Of a stretch of 64,000 nucleotides of DNA, positions 31,243 through 39,981 are shown one piece after another. The stretch covers positions 3,472,001 to 3,536,000 of the forward strand of contig NZ_OZ246016.1 of NCBI RefSeq assembly GCF_965230735.1, in the 5' to 3' direction. Source of the stretch: Motiliproteus sp965230735 (lineage in GTDB: Bacteria; Pseudomonadota; Gammaproteobacteria; Pseudomonadales; Balneatricaceae). A program made the position numbers and the translations under genes. Each line of letters starts with the position of its first letter. The stretch's first letter is position 1. Below the pieces are notes generated by a model. It worked only from the letters and a program-made list of their open reading frames with translations. It did no database searches and was not told the DNA's origin.

Positions 31243-33897
31243 ATGGACCCGAAGTTACGATCTGACATCCTGGACACCCTCAAGCGCGACTTTAAGGCGC
31301 AGGAGCGCGGCACCTATCTGCAGAAGATTGAGTGCCCGAGCTGCCACAAGCGTGAGGCCTTTGTTGAGACTGACGCGCCCTGGATGGTGAAGTGCGGCCG
31401 CGAGAATAAGTGCGGCGACCAGCACCATGTGAAGGATCTGTTCCCCGACTTTTTCAACACCTGGACCGAGCGCTACAGCCCCAAGCAGGGCGAACCGGCC
31501 AACCCGACGGCGGTGGCCGATGGTTATCTGCGCGATGGCCGTGGCTTTGATCTGATGCGGATACGGGGCTGGTATAGCCAGGAGTATTTCCAGAACCACG
31601 AAACCAACGAAGGCACCACCACGGTGCGATTCAAACTCCCCAACCCGAACAGCTACTGGGAACGGTTTCTGGATAAGCCGCAGCGCTTCGGCAAGCAGAA
31701 GGGCCGGGCTTTTGGTGAGTACAAGGGGTTGGTGTGGATTCCGCCGATGTTCAGCTATGCCGATCTGGCGCAGCAGAACGAGATCCACATCACCGAGGGT
31801 ATCTTTGATGCGATCGCGCTGCTGCATGCCGGTTATGCGGCGGTGTCGTCGATCAGCTGCAGCAACTACATCGATAAGTTTCTGGCCGAGCTGGCCAAGC
31901 ATTGCGCCCAGGGCAAACGCCCTACCCTGATCTGGGGGCTGGATGGCGATCGTGCCGGCAGAAAATACACCCTCAAGCATGTCAACGCCGCCCGCAAAGC
32001 CGGCTGGCAAGCCACGGCGATGCAGTGCCCGACGGTGAAGGGTCGCCGCTTCGATTGGAACGACCTGTACCAACGCGGTGAGCTGACCGACTGGCACGTT
32101 GAGCAGTACCGCTACCACGGTGAACTGCTGCTGGCTGAAACGGCCGGCGAGAAAGCACTGTTGATGTATCACCACCGCACACGCCGCACCTTTTGGTTTG
32201 AATTCGACAACAACCTGTTCTGGTGGAAGCTGGATATCGAGGCCTACGACCGCGAGGTGAACCGGGTGGCCGACGGCAGCGCCGAGAACCTGAGCCCCGA
32301 GCAGCGCGACCAGTTGCTGCAGAGTGCCGGCACGGTAACCCGGATCTGCACCGCGATGCCCCGCCCGCTGTACTACCAAGCCAACAGCATCACCGATGAG
32401 AGCTGGTACTACTTTGCGGTGGAGCTGCCCAACGGCCGCACCCGCAAAACGACCTTTACGGCCAAGCAACTGGCCAGCTCCAGCGAGTTCAAAAACCGTC
32501 TACTAGCAATTGCCGAAAACGCCTGGTGGTTGGGGACCAGCAAGCAGCTGGACCAGATCATGCAACAGCAGATGAACCATATTAAGACGGTCGAAACCAT
32601 CGATTACATCGGCTATTCGAAGGACCACGAGGCCTGGGTGTGGAACGACCTGGCGGTAAAGGGTGGCCGCAGTTACGGCATCAACAGCCAGGACTATTTC
32701 GAGTTTGGCAAGCTGTCGCTGAAATCGCTGAGCAGTTCGGTGGAGCTGACCATCAACCCCACCCTAGCCGAGTACAACGCCAACTGGGTGCATTCGGTGA
32801 TTGGGGCGTTTGGCAGCGATGGGGTGATCGCCCTGGCTTTCTGGCTGGGCAGCCTGTTTGCGGAGCAGATCCGCGCGCGGCAGAAGTCTTACCCGTTTAT
32901 GGAGATTGTGGGCGAAGCCGGGGCCGGTAAGTCCACCCTGATCGAGTTTTTGTGGAAGCTGGTGGGCCGTGCCGATTACGAAGGCTTCGACCCCAGCAAG
33001 TCCACGGTGGCCGCCCGGGCCCGTAACTTCTCCCAGGTATCGAACTTGCCGGTGGTGCTGATTGAATCCGACCGCGAGGTGGAGAGCGCCAAGCAAAAGC
33101 AGTTCGACTGGGATGAGTTGAAGACCGCCTTCAACGGCCGATCAGTTCGATCACGCGGGGTGAAGAACAGCGGCAACGATACCTATGAACCGCCGTTTCG
33201 CGGCAGCTTTGTGATTGCCCAGAACGCGCCGGTGGATGCCGGTGAAGCGATGATGTCGCGGATTGTGCATCTGTTCCTGACCCGTGAAACCCAGACCAAC
33301 GACAGCAAGGCCCACGCCGAGTGGTTGGAGCGGGTGCCGATGGAGCAGGTGTCTGGCTTCATCCTGCAGGCGACCCGGGCCGAAAAGCAGATTCTGGCGC
33401 ACCTGGAACAGCGCTGCCCGATCTACGAGGCCGGGCTGATGCAAAAACCCGAGGTGCGGATGGTGCGGATTGCCAAGTGCCACAGCCAGCTGATGGCGTT
33501 GGTGGACTGCCTGGGTGATGACGGCCTGAAACTGATCAGCGGCCAACAGGTGGACGCAGCCCGCCAGAGCGTGGAAGCGATGGCGGCCGAGCGCCAGCGA
33601 TCGCTGAACAAGGACCACCCGATCGTGACCGAGTTCTGGGAGGCCTACGAGTATATCCAGATGTCGTGCTCCGAGAACATGCTGAACCACTACGGCCTGG
33701 ATGATCAGAAGATCGCCATCAACCTGAAGCAGTTCGAGAAAGTCTGTGCAGACATGAAGTTGCGCACCCCAGACCCGCGTGAACTGAAGCGATTCTTGAA
33801 GGGCTCCAAGAGCCGCAAATTCAAAGATTCCAACCACCCCGTCCACAGCCAGCTGCTGGGGAAAACCGTTAAGTGCTGGATCTTCGAATCCCGCTAA
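31243..33897 (+). CDS. Primase-helicase replication protein (P4-alpha-like: zinc finger, TOPRIM, DUF927/ATPase)
   Basis: 884 residues from ATG 31243; a TTG at 31222 is possible. A zinc motif (ECPSCHKRE ... KCGRENKCG) comes first. A TOPRIM core follows (HITEGIFDAIAL near 182; WGLDGDRAGRK near 230). After an uncharacterised middle comes an ATPase with Walker A GEAGAGKST near 558 and VVLIESD near 606, of the DUF927/D5-like type. The order primase then helicase is that of P4 alpha. With no gene A-type nickase in the phage, replication is probably theta-type from an iteron origin; the array at 2256-2547 is the candidate. Confidence 0.88.
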   Translation: MDPKLRSDILDTLKRDFKAQERGTYLQKIECPSCHKREAFVETDAPWMVKCGRENKCGDQHHVKDLFPDFFNTWTERYSPKQGEPANPTAVADGYLRDGRGFDLMRIRGWYSQEYFQNHETNEGTTTVRFKLPNPNSYWERFLDKPQRFGKQKGRAFGEYKGLVWIPPMFSYADLAQQNEIHITEGIFDAIALLHAGYAAVSSISCSNYIDKFLAELAKHCAQGKRPTLIWGLDGDRAGRKYTLKHVNAARKAGWQATAMQCPTVKGRRFDWNDLYQRGELTDWHVEQYRYHGELLLAETAGEKALLMYHHRTRRTFWFEFDNNLFWWKLDIEAYDREVNRVADGSAENLSPEQRDQLLQSAGTVTRICTAMPRPLYYQANSITDESWYYFAVELPNGRTRKTTFTAKQLASSSEFKNRLLAIAENAWWLGTSKQLDQIMQQQMNHIKTVETIDYIGYSKDHEAWVWNDLAVKGGRSYGINSQDYFEFGKLSLKSLSSSVELTINPTLAEYNANWVHSVIGAFGSDGVIALAFWLGSLFAEQIRARQKSYPFMEIVGEAGAGKSTLIEFLWKLVGRADYEGFDPSKSTVAARARNFSQVSNLPVVLIESDREVESAKQKQFDWDELKTAFNGRSVRSRGVKNSGNDTYEPPFRGSFVIAQNAPVDAGEAMMSRIVHLFLTRETQTNDSKAHAEWLERVPMEQVSGFILQATRAEKQILAHLEQRCPIYEAGLMQKPEVRMVRIAKCHSQLMALVDCLGDDGLKLISGQQVDAARQSVEAMAAERQRSLNKDHPIVTEFWEAYEYIQMSCSENMLNHYGLDDQKIAINLKQFEKVCADMKLRTPDPRELKRFLKGSKSRKFKDSNHPVHSQLLGKTVKCWIFESR

Positions 33898-33912
33898 CTG
33901 GAGAGCGAAACG

Positions 33913-34308
33913 ATGAAGGCAACCACCATTCCGATGCAGGCCGACGCCAGTTTTTTGGAGTACTGGAAACAGGGCATCCGCCAACTGGGTGTCGGCGCCC
34001 TGGGTGCTTTTGATATCCGAATAAACGATTACCGACTGGCTGACTCACTGGAGCAGATCGGCCTGGCCAAGGACCAGTCCCTGGTGCAGTTGCTGCCGCT
34101 ACTGACGCCAGACCAACAGCGCCTGCTGGTGTTGATGGCCAGCTGCATCAGGCCGCTGCTGGGGCGTGAATTGAGCCTGCGCAGCCACCTGATGGATATC
34201 GACCAACTGACGCTGATGCCGCAGGAGATGCAGCAAACGGCCGGCGGTTTGATCCGGACCAGTTCAGAGCAGTGCATGAGATTCAAGTTAACCAACGGCT
34301 CAGCGTGA
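33913..34308 (+). CDS. Hypothetical early phage protein
   Basis: 131 residues, mostly helical, with the segments LEYWKQGIRQLGVGALGAF and LLTPDQQRLLVLMASCI. No known motif. Its leader (CTGGAGAG-GAAACGATGA) is nearly the same as that of the gene at 34398, suggesting a shared origin or shared control. It follows the primase by 15 bases. Confidence 0.65.
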   Translation: MKATTIPMQADASFLEYWKQGIRQLGVGALGAFDIRINDYRLADSLEQIGLAKDQSLVQLLPLLTPDQQRLLVLMASCIRPLLGRELSLRSHLMDIDQLTLMPQEMQQTAGGLIRTSSEQCMRFKLTNGSA

Positions 34309-34397
34309 ACCGCTGAGTGATTCGAGCGGGCACCGGCAGTCTGTTGGGCAAAACGGTTCTGCCGGCTGGCCGCACCACCACACTGGAGAGTGAAACG

Positions 34398-35006
34398 ATG
34401 AATACAACCACAAGGCCCGAGGGGCAAGTTTACACCAACGACGAGAACGGCGAGGGGCTTAATTTTGAGCTGGTGCCGGAGTTGGATCTGATCAACCGGA
34501 GCAAACGCCAGACCATTGTGATCGACGGGGTGAAATCTGGAGTACTTACCGACACCGAGCAGGAGGCGTACCGATTCCATGCTGCCTTGACCATCGATAG
34601 CTTGAAAGATGGCGTGACAGGCCTGGCGCAGGGATTCGGGCAAACGCCTGAGATTGCCATTAGCGATGCCATCCTGAAGGGCCGCCGAGAAGCCAACAGC
34701 TATCTGCAATCCCTGGCCCGGTTACAGCAGAGCCTGGGGATGCGGCTGGAGTCTCTTTTCACCACTGCCAAAACCCAGATCGACCGTGACCTGGACGCCA
34801 TCGAGCAGTTGGTGGATCTGCGGATCGATCGGGCCGAAGCCCTCAAGGATAAAGCCCTGGTCCATGAAGCCATGGGCCAGGCCGGCGAACTGATGCAGTT
34901 GCTGCACCACTGGGAAGTGCAGACCGAAGAGTTGATCGACAAAGCCGACCAGACCGGTGATGAGTTGGGCGCCTGGGATAACGATAGCGAGGAGCAAGTG
35001 GCATGA
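34398..35006 (+). CDS. Hypothetical early phage protein with coiled coil
   Basis: 202 residues from ATG 34398, with GGAGAG upstream. Residues about 100-190 are strongly helical and charged (LARLQQSLGMRLESLFTTA, IDRDLDAIEQLVDLRIDRAE), consistent with a coiled coil. The N-terminal part is acidic. No family recognised. It overlaps the next gene by 4 bases. Confidence 0.68.
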   Translation: MNTTTRPEGQVYTNDENGEGLNFELVPELDLINRSKRQTIVIDGVKSGVLTDTEQEAYRFHAALTIDSLKDGVTGLAQGFGQTPEIAISDAILKGRREANSYLQSLARLQQSLGMRLESLFTTAKTQIDRDLDAIEQLVDLRIDRAEALKDKALVHEAMGQAGELMQLLHHWEVQTEELIDKADQTGDELGAWDNDSEEQVA

Positions 35007-35353
35007 GCGGACAGGATATGGACTGGCGTCGCCAGCAGAGTGAGCGCATCGAGCAGGCACTGGAACAGAAGCCGATTGACTGGCGCTTTTACACCCCAAC
35101 CCTGGATGAAACCTATGCCGCGCTGAGCGATGCCCAACTTGAGCAGTTCAACCGCTTGGCGGCCAACCTGCAGGAAGAATATGGCGAGGTTCCGGCCGGC
35201 TTCAACCTGGTGGGCTGGATATGGGCCCAACTGGCCCGCCTGCAGCACAGCGGTATGGTCGACCCGATGATGGTGACCCACGTGATCGATGAGGCCTACC
35301 AGCAATTGCAGCTCCACCTGGTGGAACAAGCCGACCAGGAGGTGACGCCATGA
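35003..35353 (+). CDS. Hypothetical early phage protein
   Basis: 116 residues, acidic and helical (WRRQQSERIEQALEQKPID, LEQFNRLAANLQEEYGE). Start and stop both overlap the neighbours by 4 bases, so it belongs to a tightly coupled early operon. Function unknown. Confidence 0.65.
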   Translation: MSGQDMDWRRQQSERIEQALEQKPIDWRFYTPTLDETYAALSDAQLEQFNRLAANLQEEYGEVPAGFNLVGWIWAQLARLQHSGMVDPMMVTHVIDEAYQQLQLHLVEQADQEVTP

Positions 35354-35544
35354 TCGAGCTGATCAGAACCGAACAGCCGCTGATTGTCGGTATGGCCACC
35401 CTGCCCGTGGATGGAGATGGCCTGTTCGTTGCCCCGGGTGGTGGACGTATCGCCACCCGGGCCCAGGCCTCAACGCTTGGCCAACAGATGGACCAGCTGA
35501 TCCGCAAAGGGTTGGCTGCAGGACGGAGGATTGATCGTGTCTAA
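35350..35544 (+). CDS. Hypothetical 64-residue early phage protein
   Basis: A small protein (MIELIRTEQPLIVGMATLP, GGRIATRAQASTLGQQMDQL). No motif recognised. ATGA overlap with the upstream gene and an 8-base overlap with the next argue that it is translated. Confidence 0.6.
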   Translation: MIELIRTEQPLIVGMATLPVDGDGLFVAPGGGRIATRAQASTLGQQMDQLIRKGLAAGRRIDRV

Positions 35545-36004
35545 GAAACGTCGAACTAAGCGACCCTCTTCGGTGGATCGATCTATCAACCGGTGTGTGC
35601 CCGGGTTTTTCCTGCAGTTTTCCCTGGTCGACCCGCTGGGTGATCACGATAAGCCACTGGAGTCCAGGGCCGCACACTTGAACCCGGTGATGGATCTGCG
35701 CCTGACCAAGGACAAGTTTTGGAATGCGATGCGACAAGTGCTGCACAACCGCCCGTTTAAGTGGCGTATCACGGTGAAAATGGAATTCGTGGATGACTAC
35801 GGAAAAACCTATATCCGCCCGTCGGAAATGGTCGCTTACTGCCGACTCCCCGACGCCGATGATCACTACCTGGCGATGATCGAATCCATGTTCGATGACG
35901 CCAATATGCGCCACTACCGAACCACCCATGTGATGCAGGAGGTACTGAAAGGCCAAGTGATTACCGAGGCTGATTTTACTGGTGATGAACGGGGGGCTGC
36001 GTGA
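35537..36004 (+). CDS. Hypothetical early phage protein with basic N-terminus
   Basis: 155 residues from GTG 35537, chosen because GGAGG lies 8 bases before it. The N-terminus is strongly basic (SKKRRTKRPSSVDRSINR). The middle includes WRITVKMEFVDDYGKTYIRP. Nucleic-acid binding is possible, but no family is recognised. It overlaps the next gene. Confidence 0.62.
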   Translation: MSKKRRTKRPSSVDRSINRCVPGFFLQFSLVDPLGDHDKPLESRAAHLNPVMDLRLTKDKFWNAMRQVLHNRPFKWRITVKMEFVDDYGKTYIRPSEMVAYCRLPDADDHYLAMIESMFDDANMRHYRTTHVMQEVLKGQVITEADFTGDERGAA

Positions 36005-36606
36005 TGTCTGGCAAGCCCATTCTGTTCAACGCCGAAATGATCCGTGCGCTGCTGATGGGTCGAAAGACCCAGACAAGGAGGCCAGTGACCGGGACGGCGC
36101 TGCAGTGGTTGACCGTGTCGGGCTTTACGCCCGGATTTGTCGCCGCGGCTGAAAATGGCCTTAGCCCGTTCGGTTACCAGGGCCACCTGTTGTATGTGCG
36201 GGAAACATTCAACGAGGTGGTGGATACCTTCAGCGGCGAGCACGTCCGCTATCTCTACGCGGCCAATATGGCGCGCAATGACGGCAAAACCATGCGCTGG
36301 AAACCGAGCATCCATATGCCCCGCCAAGCATCGCGGCTAACCCTACGGATCGGCGAAGTCCGAATCGAACGGGCCAGCGAAATCAGCACAGAAGATGCCA
36401 AACAAGAGGGTATCCAGCTGGATGACGACCTGCAGGGCTGGCACCTGGAAGATGGCCGTTTCTTCCACGCCGCCCGAGCCTGCGATAGCTACCGCCAACT
36501 ATGGAACGTCCTATACCCGGACCAGGACTGGTGCTGGGTGGTGGTGTTCGAGGTGATCCAACAAAACATCGATCAATACCTGGAGGCGACCGATGAAACG
36601 ATTTGA
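36004..36606 (+). CDS. ASCH-like phage morphogenetic-type protein
   Basis: 200 residues from ATG 36004. It matches a widespread phage family with an ASCH/PUA-like fold: PILFNAEMIRALLMGRKTQT, GHLLYVRETF, KPSIHMPRQASRLTLRIGEV, DWCWVVVFEV. The fold suggests RNA or modified-nucleotide binding; the real role is unknown. It overlaps the next small gene. Confidence 0.82.
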   Translation: MSGKPILFNAEMIRALLMGRKTQTRRPVTGTALQWLTVSGFTPGFVAAAENGLSPFGYQGHLLYVRETFNEVVDTFSGEHVRYLYAANMARNDGKTMRWKPSIHMPRQASRLTLRIGEVRIERASEISTEDAKQEGIQLDDDLQGWHLEDGRFFHAARACDSYRQLWNVLYPDQDWCWVVVFEVIQQNIDQYLEATDETI

Positions 36607-36712
36607 TGAACCGGACCAGCCACTGCAGAGCTTCCGACCCATAGCGATCACGCTGTTGATGTCGACACTTGGGCTGGCACTGACATTCGGCGCACTGGCG
36701 AAATGGGGGTAA
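36593..36712 (+). CDS. 39-residue single-TM protein
   Basis: ATG 36593 (TGGAGG upstream) to TAA 36710-36712, overlapping the end of the ASCH-like gene. A short polar N-terminus is followed by one hydrophobic helix (PIAITLLMSTLGLALTFGAL). Function unknown. Confidence 0.55.
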   Translation: MKRFDEPDQPLQSFRPIAITLLMSTLGLALTFGALAKWG

Positions 36713-36730
36713 CGGTGGAGGTAAGCGGCG

Positions 36731-36970
36731 ATGAAAAATAGTAAAAGGCACGGGAGCTACGAGGATATTTGCACCCCATGCTACTGGGAAGGTGTGAGAG
36801 GAGAAGAGTCGTCCGCTTCACCGGCTTGTTCAACGGCCCGGCGGCAAGCCTTGAATGAGATTACAGAGGTGATCGCGGGTCACGCGGCAGGGCACAACAA
36901 TACGCCGGAGAAGTGGCGGGAAAATGCCGAGCTGATCTTTTCGATTGTTGAGCGATCAATAGGCCGTTGA
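36731..36970 (+). CDS. Hypothetical 79-residue early phage protein
   Basis: A small soluble protein with two Cys close together (DICTPCYW) and a helical C-terminus (KWRENAELIFSIVERSIGR). GTAAGCGGCG gives only a weak binding site. It is the last gene before the integrase. Confidence 0.55.
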   Translation: MKNSKRHGSYEDICTPCYWEGVRGEESSASPACSTARRQALNEITEVIAGHAAGHNNTPEKWRENAELIFSIVERSIGR

Positions 36971-36980
36971 ACCCATAGAT

Positions 36981-37004
36981 AGCGGGCCGCTAAGCGGTCC
37001 CGCT
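36981..37004 (+). terminator. Strong hairpin between early operon and integrase
   Basis: AGCGGG-CCGC-TAA-GCGG-T-CCCGCT folds into a 10-bp stem with one bulge. There is no T-run, so termination may be partial or Rho-assisted. It separates the early operon from int. Confidence 0.5.
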
Positions 37005-37041
37005 TATCGACCTGTTATAACGGCATTGAAAGGAGTGCAAA

Positions 37042-38205
37042 ATGCCAGACGGATATGAAGTCCGAAAAAAAACGGTTCGGGTCTACTTCTACTGGGAAGG
37101 AGAGCTGTGCCGCGAAACGATCGGCCCGACAACGACGAAAAATATTGAACAGGCAAAGCGCCTAGCTAAGATCATCCGCTACGAGATAGACAGCGAATGC
37201 TTTGACTACTCTCGCCACTTCCCTGACTCTCCCCGAGTACTCAATTCAACCCTTGGCCATTACCTGGATCTGCTGCTGGCCATCAAAGAAAACGAACTGG
37301 CCTTCAGTAGCTATCGGGGTATTGAATCGAAGGCGCGAAACCACATCCGTCCGAAATGGGGCGCGATGCAAATTAAGGATATCGATCACCTGGATCTGCA
37401 GGAGTGGATAAGAAATGATCTGAAGAAGCTGCACAGCAAAACCATTAAAGAGATCGTGAGCATTCTACGCCAGGTGTTTGTGCTCTACAGCACTCGCAAC
37501 AAGACAGCATTCAATCCCACTGATGGGATAACCATTCGATTGCCCGATGCAGAAGATCCGGACCCGTTCACTCTGGATGAGATCAACAAGATACTGAGCA
37601 CCCCAACCAAGCGGGTGCAAGAGCTAAACCTAATCAAGTTCATGCTATGGGACGGACCGCGACTTAGCGAGGCAATGGCCTTGGCCTGGGAAGATGTGAT
37701 CAGCCTGGAAAAAGGCCTGGTCAGATTCCAGCGCGCCCAGGTACGCAACCGGTTCAAGATAACTAAAACGAAACGGAGTACACGAGCACACAAACTTCTG
37801 AAGCCGGCCCACGAGGCGCTACTGGAACAGTACAGCGTGACCGGACACCTACCCCCGATCGAGGTGGAGGTTAAGCAGCGAGATAATCGAACTGTTCGAT
37901 CAGTAAAGATCCGCCCAGTATTTAGGGCATCGAGAGCGAATAAGCCTCTGTATGGTGATCAGGCGATCCGGGAAAGGTTCTGGAAAGTCCACCTCAAGAG
38001 AGCAGGCGTCCGCTACCGTGGCCCCAACCAGTGCCGCCACACTTTCATCAGCCAGATGCTATCAACCGGTGAAATTCCACTTCACTGGATAGCCCAACAC
38101 GTCGGGCACACAACCACCGAAATGATTCAGAAGACTTACGGAAAATGGATCAGACAGGATGGTGCCGATATCTATACCCGCATCGAGCAAATATTCGACC
38201 TGTAG
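37042..38205 (+). CDS. int: Tyrosine recombinase integrase
   Basis: 387 residues, AAAGGAG upstream. The N-terminal arm-binding part (VRVYFYWEGELCRETIG) resembles the DUF3596 type. Next is a core-binding domain (KARNHIRPKWGAMQIKDID), then the catalytic domain with Arg in GPRLSEAMAL, the H-x-x-R region in PNQCRHTFISQ, His in AQHVGHTT and the Tyr nucleophile in QKTYGKW. It reads toward attR and is followed by arm-type repeats. It targets the tRNA-Ser 3' end. Confidence 0.96.
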   Translation: MPDGYEVRKKTVRVYFYWEGELCRETIGPTTTKNIEQAKRLAKIIRYEIDSECFDYSRHFPDSPRVLNSTLGHYLDLLLAIKENELAFSSYRGIESKARNHIRPKWGAMQIKDIDHLDLQEWIRNDLKKLHSKTIKEIVSILRQVFVLYSTRNKTAFNPTDGITIRLPDAEDPDPFTLDEINKILSTPTKRVQELNLIKFMLWDGPRLSEAMALAWEDVISLEKGLVRFQRAQVRNRFKITKTKRSTRAHKLLKPAHEALLEQYSVTGHLPPIEVEVKQRDNRTVRSVKIRPVFRASRANKPLYGDQAIRERFWKVHLKRAGVRYRGPNQCRHTFISQMLSTGEIPLHWIAQHVGHTTTEMIQKTYGKWIRQDGADIYTRIEQIFDL

Positions 38206-38215
38206 CACACAATCG

Positions 38216-38233
38216 GCCCCTGTTCTAAGGGGC
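38216..38233 (+). terminator. Weak terminator after int
   Basis: GCCCCT / AGGGGC with a six-base loop, 10 bases after the integrase stop. Only a short T-poor tail follows. Confidence 0.4.
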
Positions 38234-38238
38234 TGATA

Positions 38239-38268
38239 TTCCCAAATCATTCCCTGAAACGTTCCCCA
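38239..38268 (+). other. Candidate integrase arm-type repeats, right side
   Basis: TTCCC occurs at 38239, 38250 and 38262, at 11- and 12-base steps, matching the pair at 2163 and 2174 on the other side. Confidence 0.45.
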
Positions 38269-38317
38269 CGGCTCAAAAAACAACCGCTTATGTTTCTAAC
38301 TTACTGTTTAACTTGGG

Positions 38318-38352
38318 AAAAGAAGTGGCGGTGAGGGAGGGATTCGAACCCT
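38318..38352. other. attR: 35-bp direct repeat within tRNA-Ser
   Basis: Identical to 2035-2069. It covers the 3' part of the intact tRNA-Ser gene from the T arm through CCA and 8 bases beyond, so integration restores a full tRNA. Confidence 0.93.
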
Positions 38353-38413
38353 CGATACCTTTCGATATACACACTTTCCAGGCGTGCTCCTTCGACCACT
38401 CGGACACCTCACC
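38326..38413 (-). tRNA. tRNA-Ser(GGA)
   Basis: 88 bases including encoded CCA. Acceptor GGTGAGG pairs with CCTCACC, discriminator G. The anticodon loop reads CTGGAAA with anticodon GGA. A long variable arm is present, as in class II tRNAs. It is the integration site of the prophage. Confidence 0.96.
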
Positions 38414-38494
38414 GTTTTGTCGTTTACGTTCATCGCAGTGGATGTTTAACGTCGCCGTAAACCTCGACGTTGTCCTCGTTTTCGAGGAGCGCGT

Positions 38495-38523
38495 AATTTA
38501 AATGAATGCCCCGAAAAAGGCAA
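38495..38523 (-). promoter_or_regulatory. Promoter of tRNA-Ser
   Basis: Minus-strand TTGCCT (-35), 17-base spacer, TAAATT (-10), then a GC-rich discriminator (ACGCGC), as in growth-rate-controlled tRNA promoters. It is about 80 bases upstream of the tRNA. Confidence 0.55.
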
Positions 38524-38596
38524 ACCCCAAGCAACGATTCAGCAGGTTTTTTTACAACTTTTTCTTTAGCGGTTGGGATCACCGCAAAAATTGAAC

Positions 38597-38638
38597 AAAA
38601 AAAGCCCAGGGACTGGGAAGAAGGTAGCCCCCGGGCTT
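38597..38638 (-). terminator. ftsZ terminator
   Basis: AAGCCC / GGGCTT outer stem with further GC pairing inside, followed on the minus strand by seven T. It lies 16 bases after the ftsZ stop. The 38414-38594 gap holds otherwise only the tRNA promoter and a CCTCG/CGAGG leader hairpin. Confidence 0.8.
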
Positions 38639-38653
38639 AAAAAACCTACCGAA

Positions 38654-39865
38654 TCAATCAGCTTGGCGACGCAGGAAGGCTGGAATATCCAGATACTCCA
38701 GATCGTCGTCGGTGCCGGTTTTACCCAGCTCCATCTGCGTAGGCATCGGTTTGGATTGCGGCTGAGACTGCGACTTATCGGCAACCGTACGGGCAACCCG
38801 GCCCTTCTCACGGTTAACGGTAGGCAGCTCAAGCTGATTGAAATCCAGCGTGCCGTCACTCTTGGTGGCCTTGGCCTTGCTCGAAACCACCTGCATCGGC
38901 GTGGCTTCGCGATTCCCCAAACCGGTCGCAACCACGGTGACACGTAGTTCTTCGGTCATTTCCGGATCGATTACGGTACCGACCACCACGGTGGCGTTGT
39001 CGGAGGCAAACTCTTCGATGGTGTCACCCACCTCGCTGAATTCACCCAGACTCAGGTCCAGACCGGCGGTGATATTAACCAGAATGCCGCGCGCGCCCTG
39101 CAGGTTGATATCTTCCAACAGCGGACAGCGGATTGCCGCTTCGGCGGCTTCGCGGGCACGGTCGGGGCCGGTAGCGAAACCGGTGCCCATCATCGCCATG
39201 CCCATCTCGGACATCACGGTCTTCACGTCGGCAAAGTCGACGTTGATCATGCCCGGACGGATGATCAGATCGGCGATACCCTGAACGGCGCCTTGCAGTA
39301 CACCATTGGCTTCTTTGAAGGCGTCGGTCAGCTTGGCGCTGGGGCCCATCACCTTCAGCAGCTTTTCATTCGGAATGGTGATCAGCGAGTCAACGCTTTC
39401 GGCCAGCGCTTTCAGTCCCTCATCGGCCACGCCCATCCGGCGGCGACCTTCAAACGGGAACGGCTTGGTCACCACGGCAACGGTCAGGATACCCAGTTCT
39501 TTGGCGATCTCCGCCACGATCGGCGCGCCACCGGTTCCGGTACCGCCACCCATGCCGGCGGTGATAAACACCATATCCGCGCCATGCAACATTTCGGCGA
39601 TCCGGTCACGGTCTTCGATAGCCGCCTGACGGCCAATTTCCGGATTGGCACCGGCACCGAGCCCTTTGGTCAGCTCACCGCCGATATGCAGCACGCTGGC
39701 TTCGGTCAGGTTCTGTAGCGCCTGGGCATCGGTGTTGGCACAGATAAAATCGACACCCTCAATCTCGCTGGTCAGCATGTGCTGAACCGCATTGCCACCG
39801 CCACCACCGACGCCGATCACTTTGATTACGGCGTTCTGTGGTACGTGATCTACCAGTTCAAACAT
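38654..39865 (-). CDS. ftsZ: Cell division protein FtsZ
   Basis: 403 residues. The tubulin-like GTPase forms the Z ring. It has the GTP-binding GGGTGTGGAP signature, the N-terminal IKVIGVGGGGGNAVQHM and the C-terminal peptide DIPAFLRRQ that binds FtsA and ZipA. It is downstream of ftsA as usual, but what follows is a terminator and tRNA-Ser, not lpxC. Confidence 0.98.
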   Translation of the reverse strand: MFELVDHVPQNAVIKVIGVGGGGGNAVQHMLTSEIEGVDFICANTDAQALQNLTEASVLHIGGELTKGLGAGANPEIGRQAAIEDRDRIAEMLHGADMVFITAGMGGGTGTGGAPIVAEIAKELGILTVAVVTKPFPFEGRRRMGVADEGLKALAESVDSLITIPNEKLLKVMGPSAKLTDAFKEANGVLQGAVQGIADLIIRPGMINVDFADVKTVMSEMGMAMMGTGFATGPDRAREAAEAAIRCPLLEDINLQGARGILVNITAGLDLSLGEFSEVGDTIEEFASDNATVVVGTVIDPEMTEELRVTVVATGLGNREATPMQVVSSKAKATKSDGTLDFNQLELPTVNREKGRVARTVADKSQSQPQSKPMPTQMELGKTGTDDDLEYLDIPAFLRRQAD

Positions 39866-39981
39866 TGTCTTCTCCCCTTAAAACTGATTCTTAACTTAAG
39901 TAATACGATTTGGCCTTCCTGGCCTTATAGTTTTTTCTTTATCGCACCTCGTACGGGTGCTTTTGGTGCGACTTTTAGCCG

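Larger units (their letters stand above)
2035..38352. mobile_element. P2-like prophage integrated in tRNA-Ser(GGA)
   Basis: A 36.3 kb element bounded by a 35-bp direct repeat made of the tRNA-Ser 3' end. It has a tyrosine integrase next to attR and a complete P2-order head, lysis and tail set (Q to D). Regulatory genes are two HTH repressor-like genes, a ribbon-helix-helix-like gene, a CII-like gene and an Ogr-like zinc finger. Replication relies on a P4-alpha-type primase-helicase. No gene essential for a P2 virion looks broken, so it may be inducible. The replication and control region is not that of P2, so this is a mosaic phage. Confidence 0.95.

Noticed and set aside
31255..32469. 404-codon minus-strand frame opposite the primase gene
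   Set aside because: The primase frame has recognisable zinc, TOPRIM and Walker motifs; the antisense frame has none.
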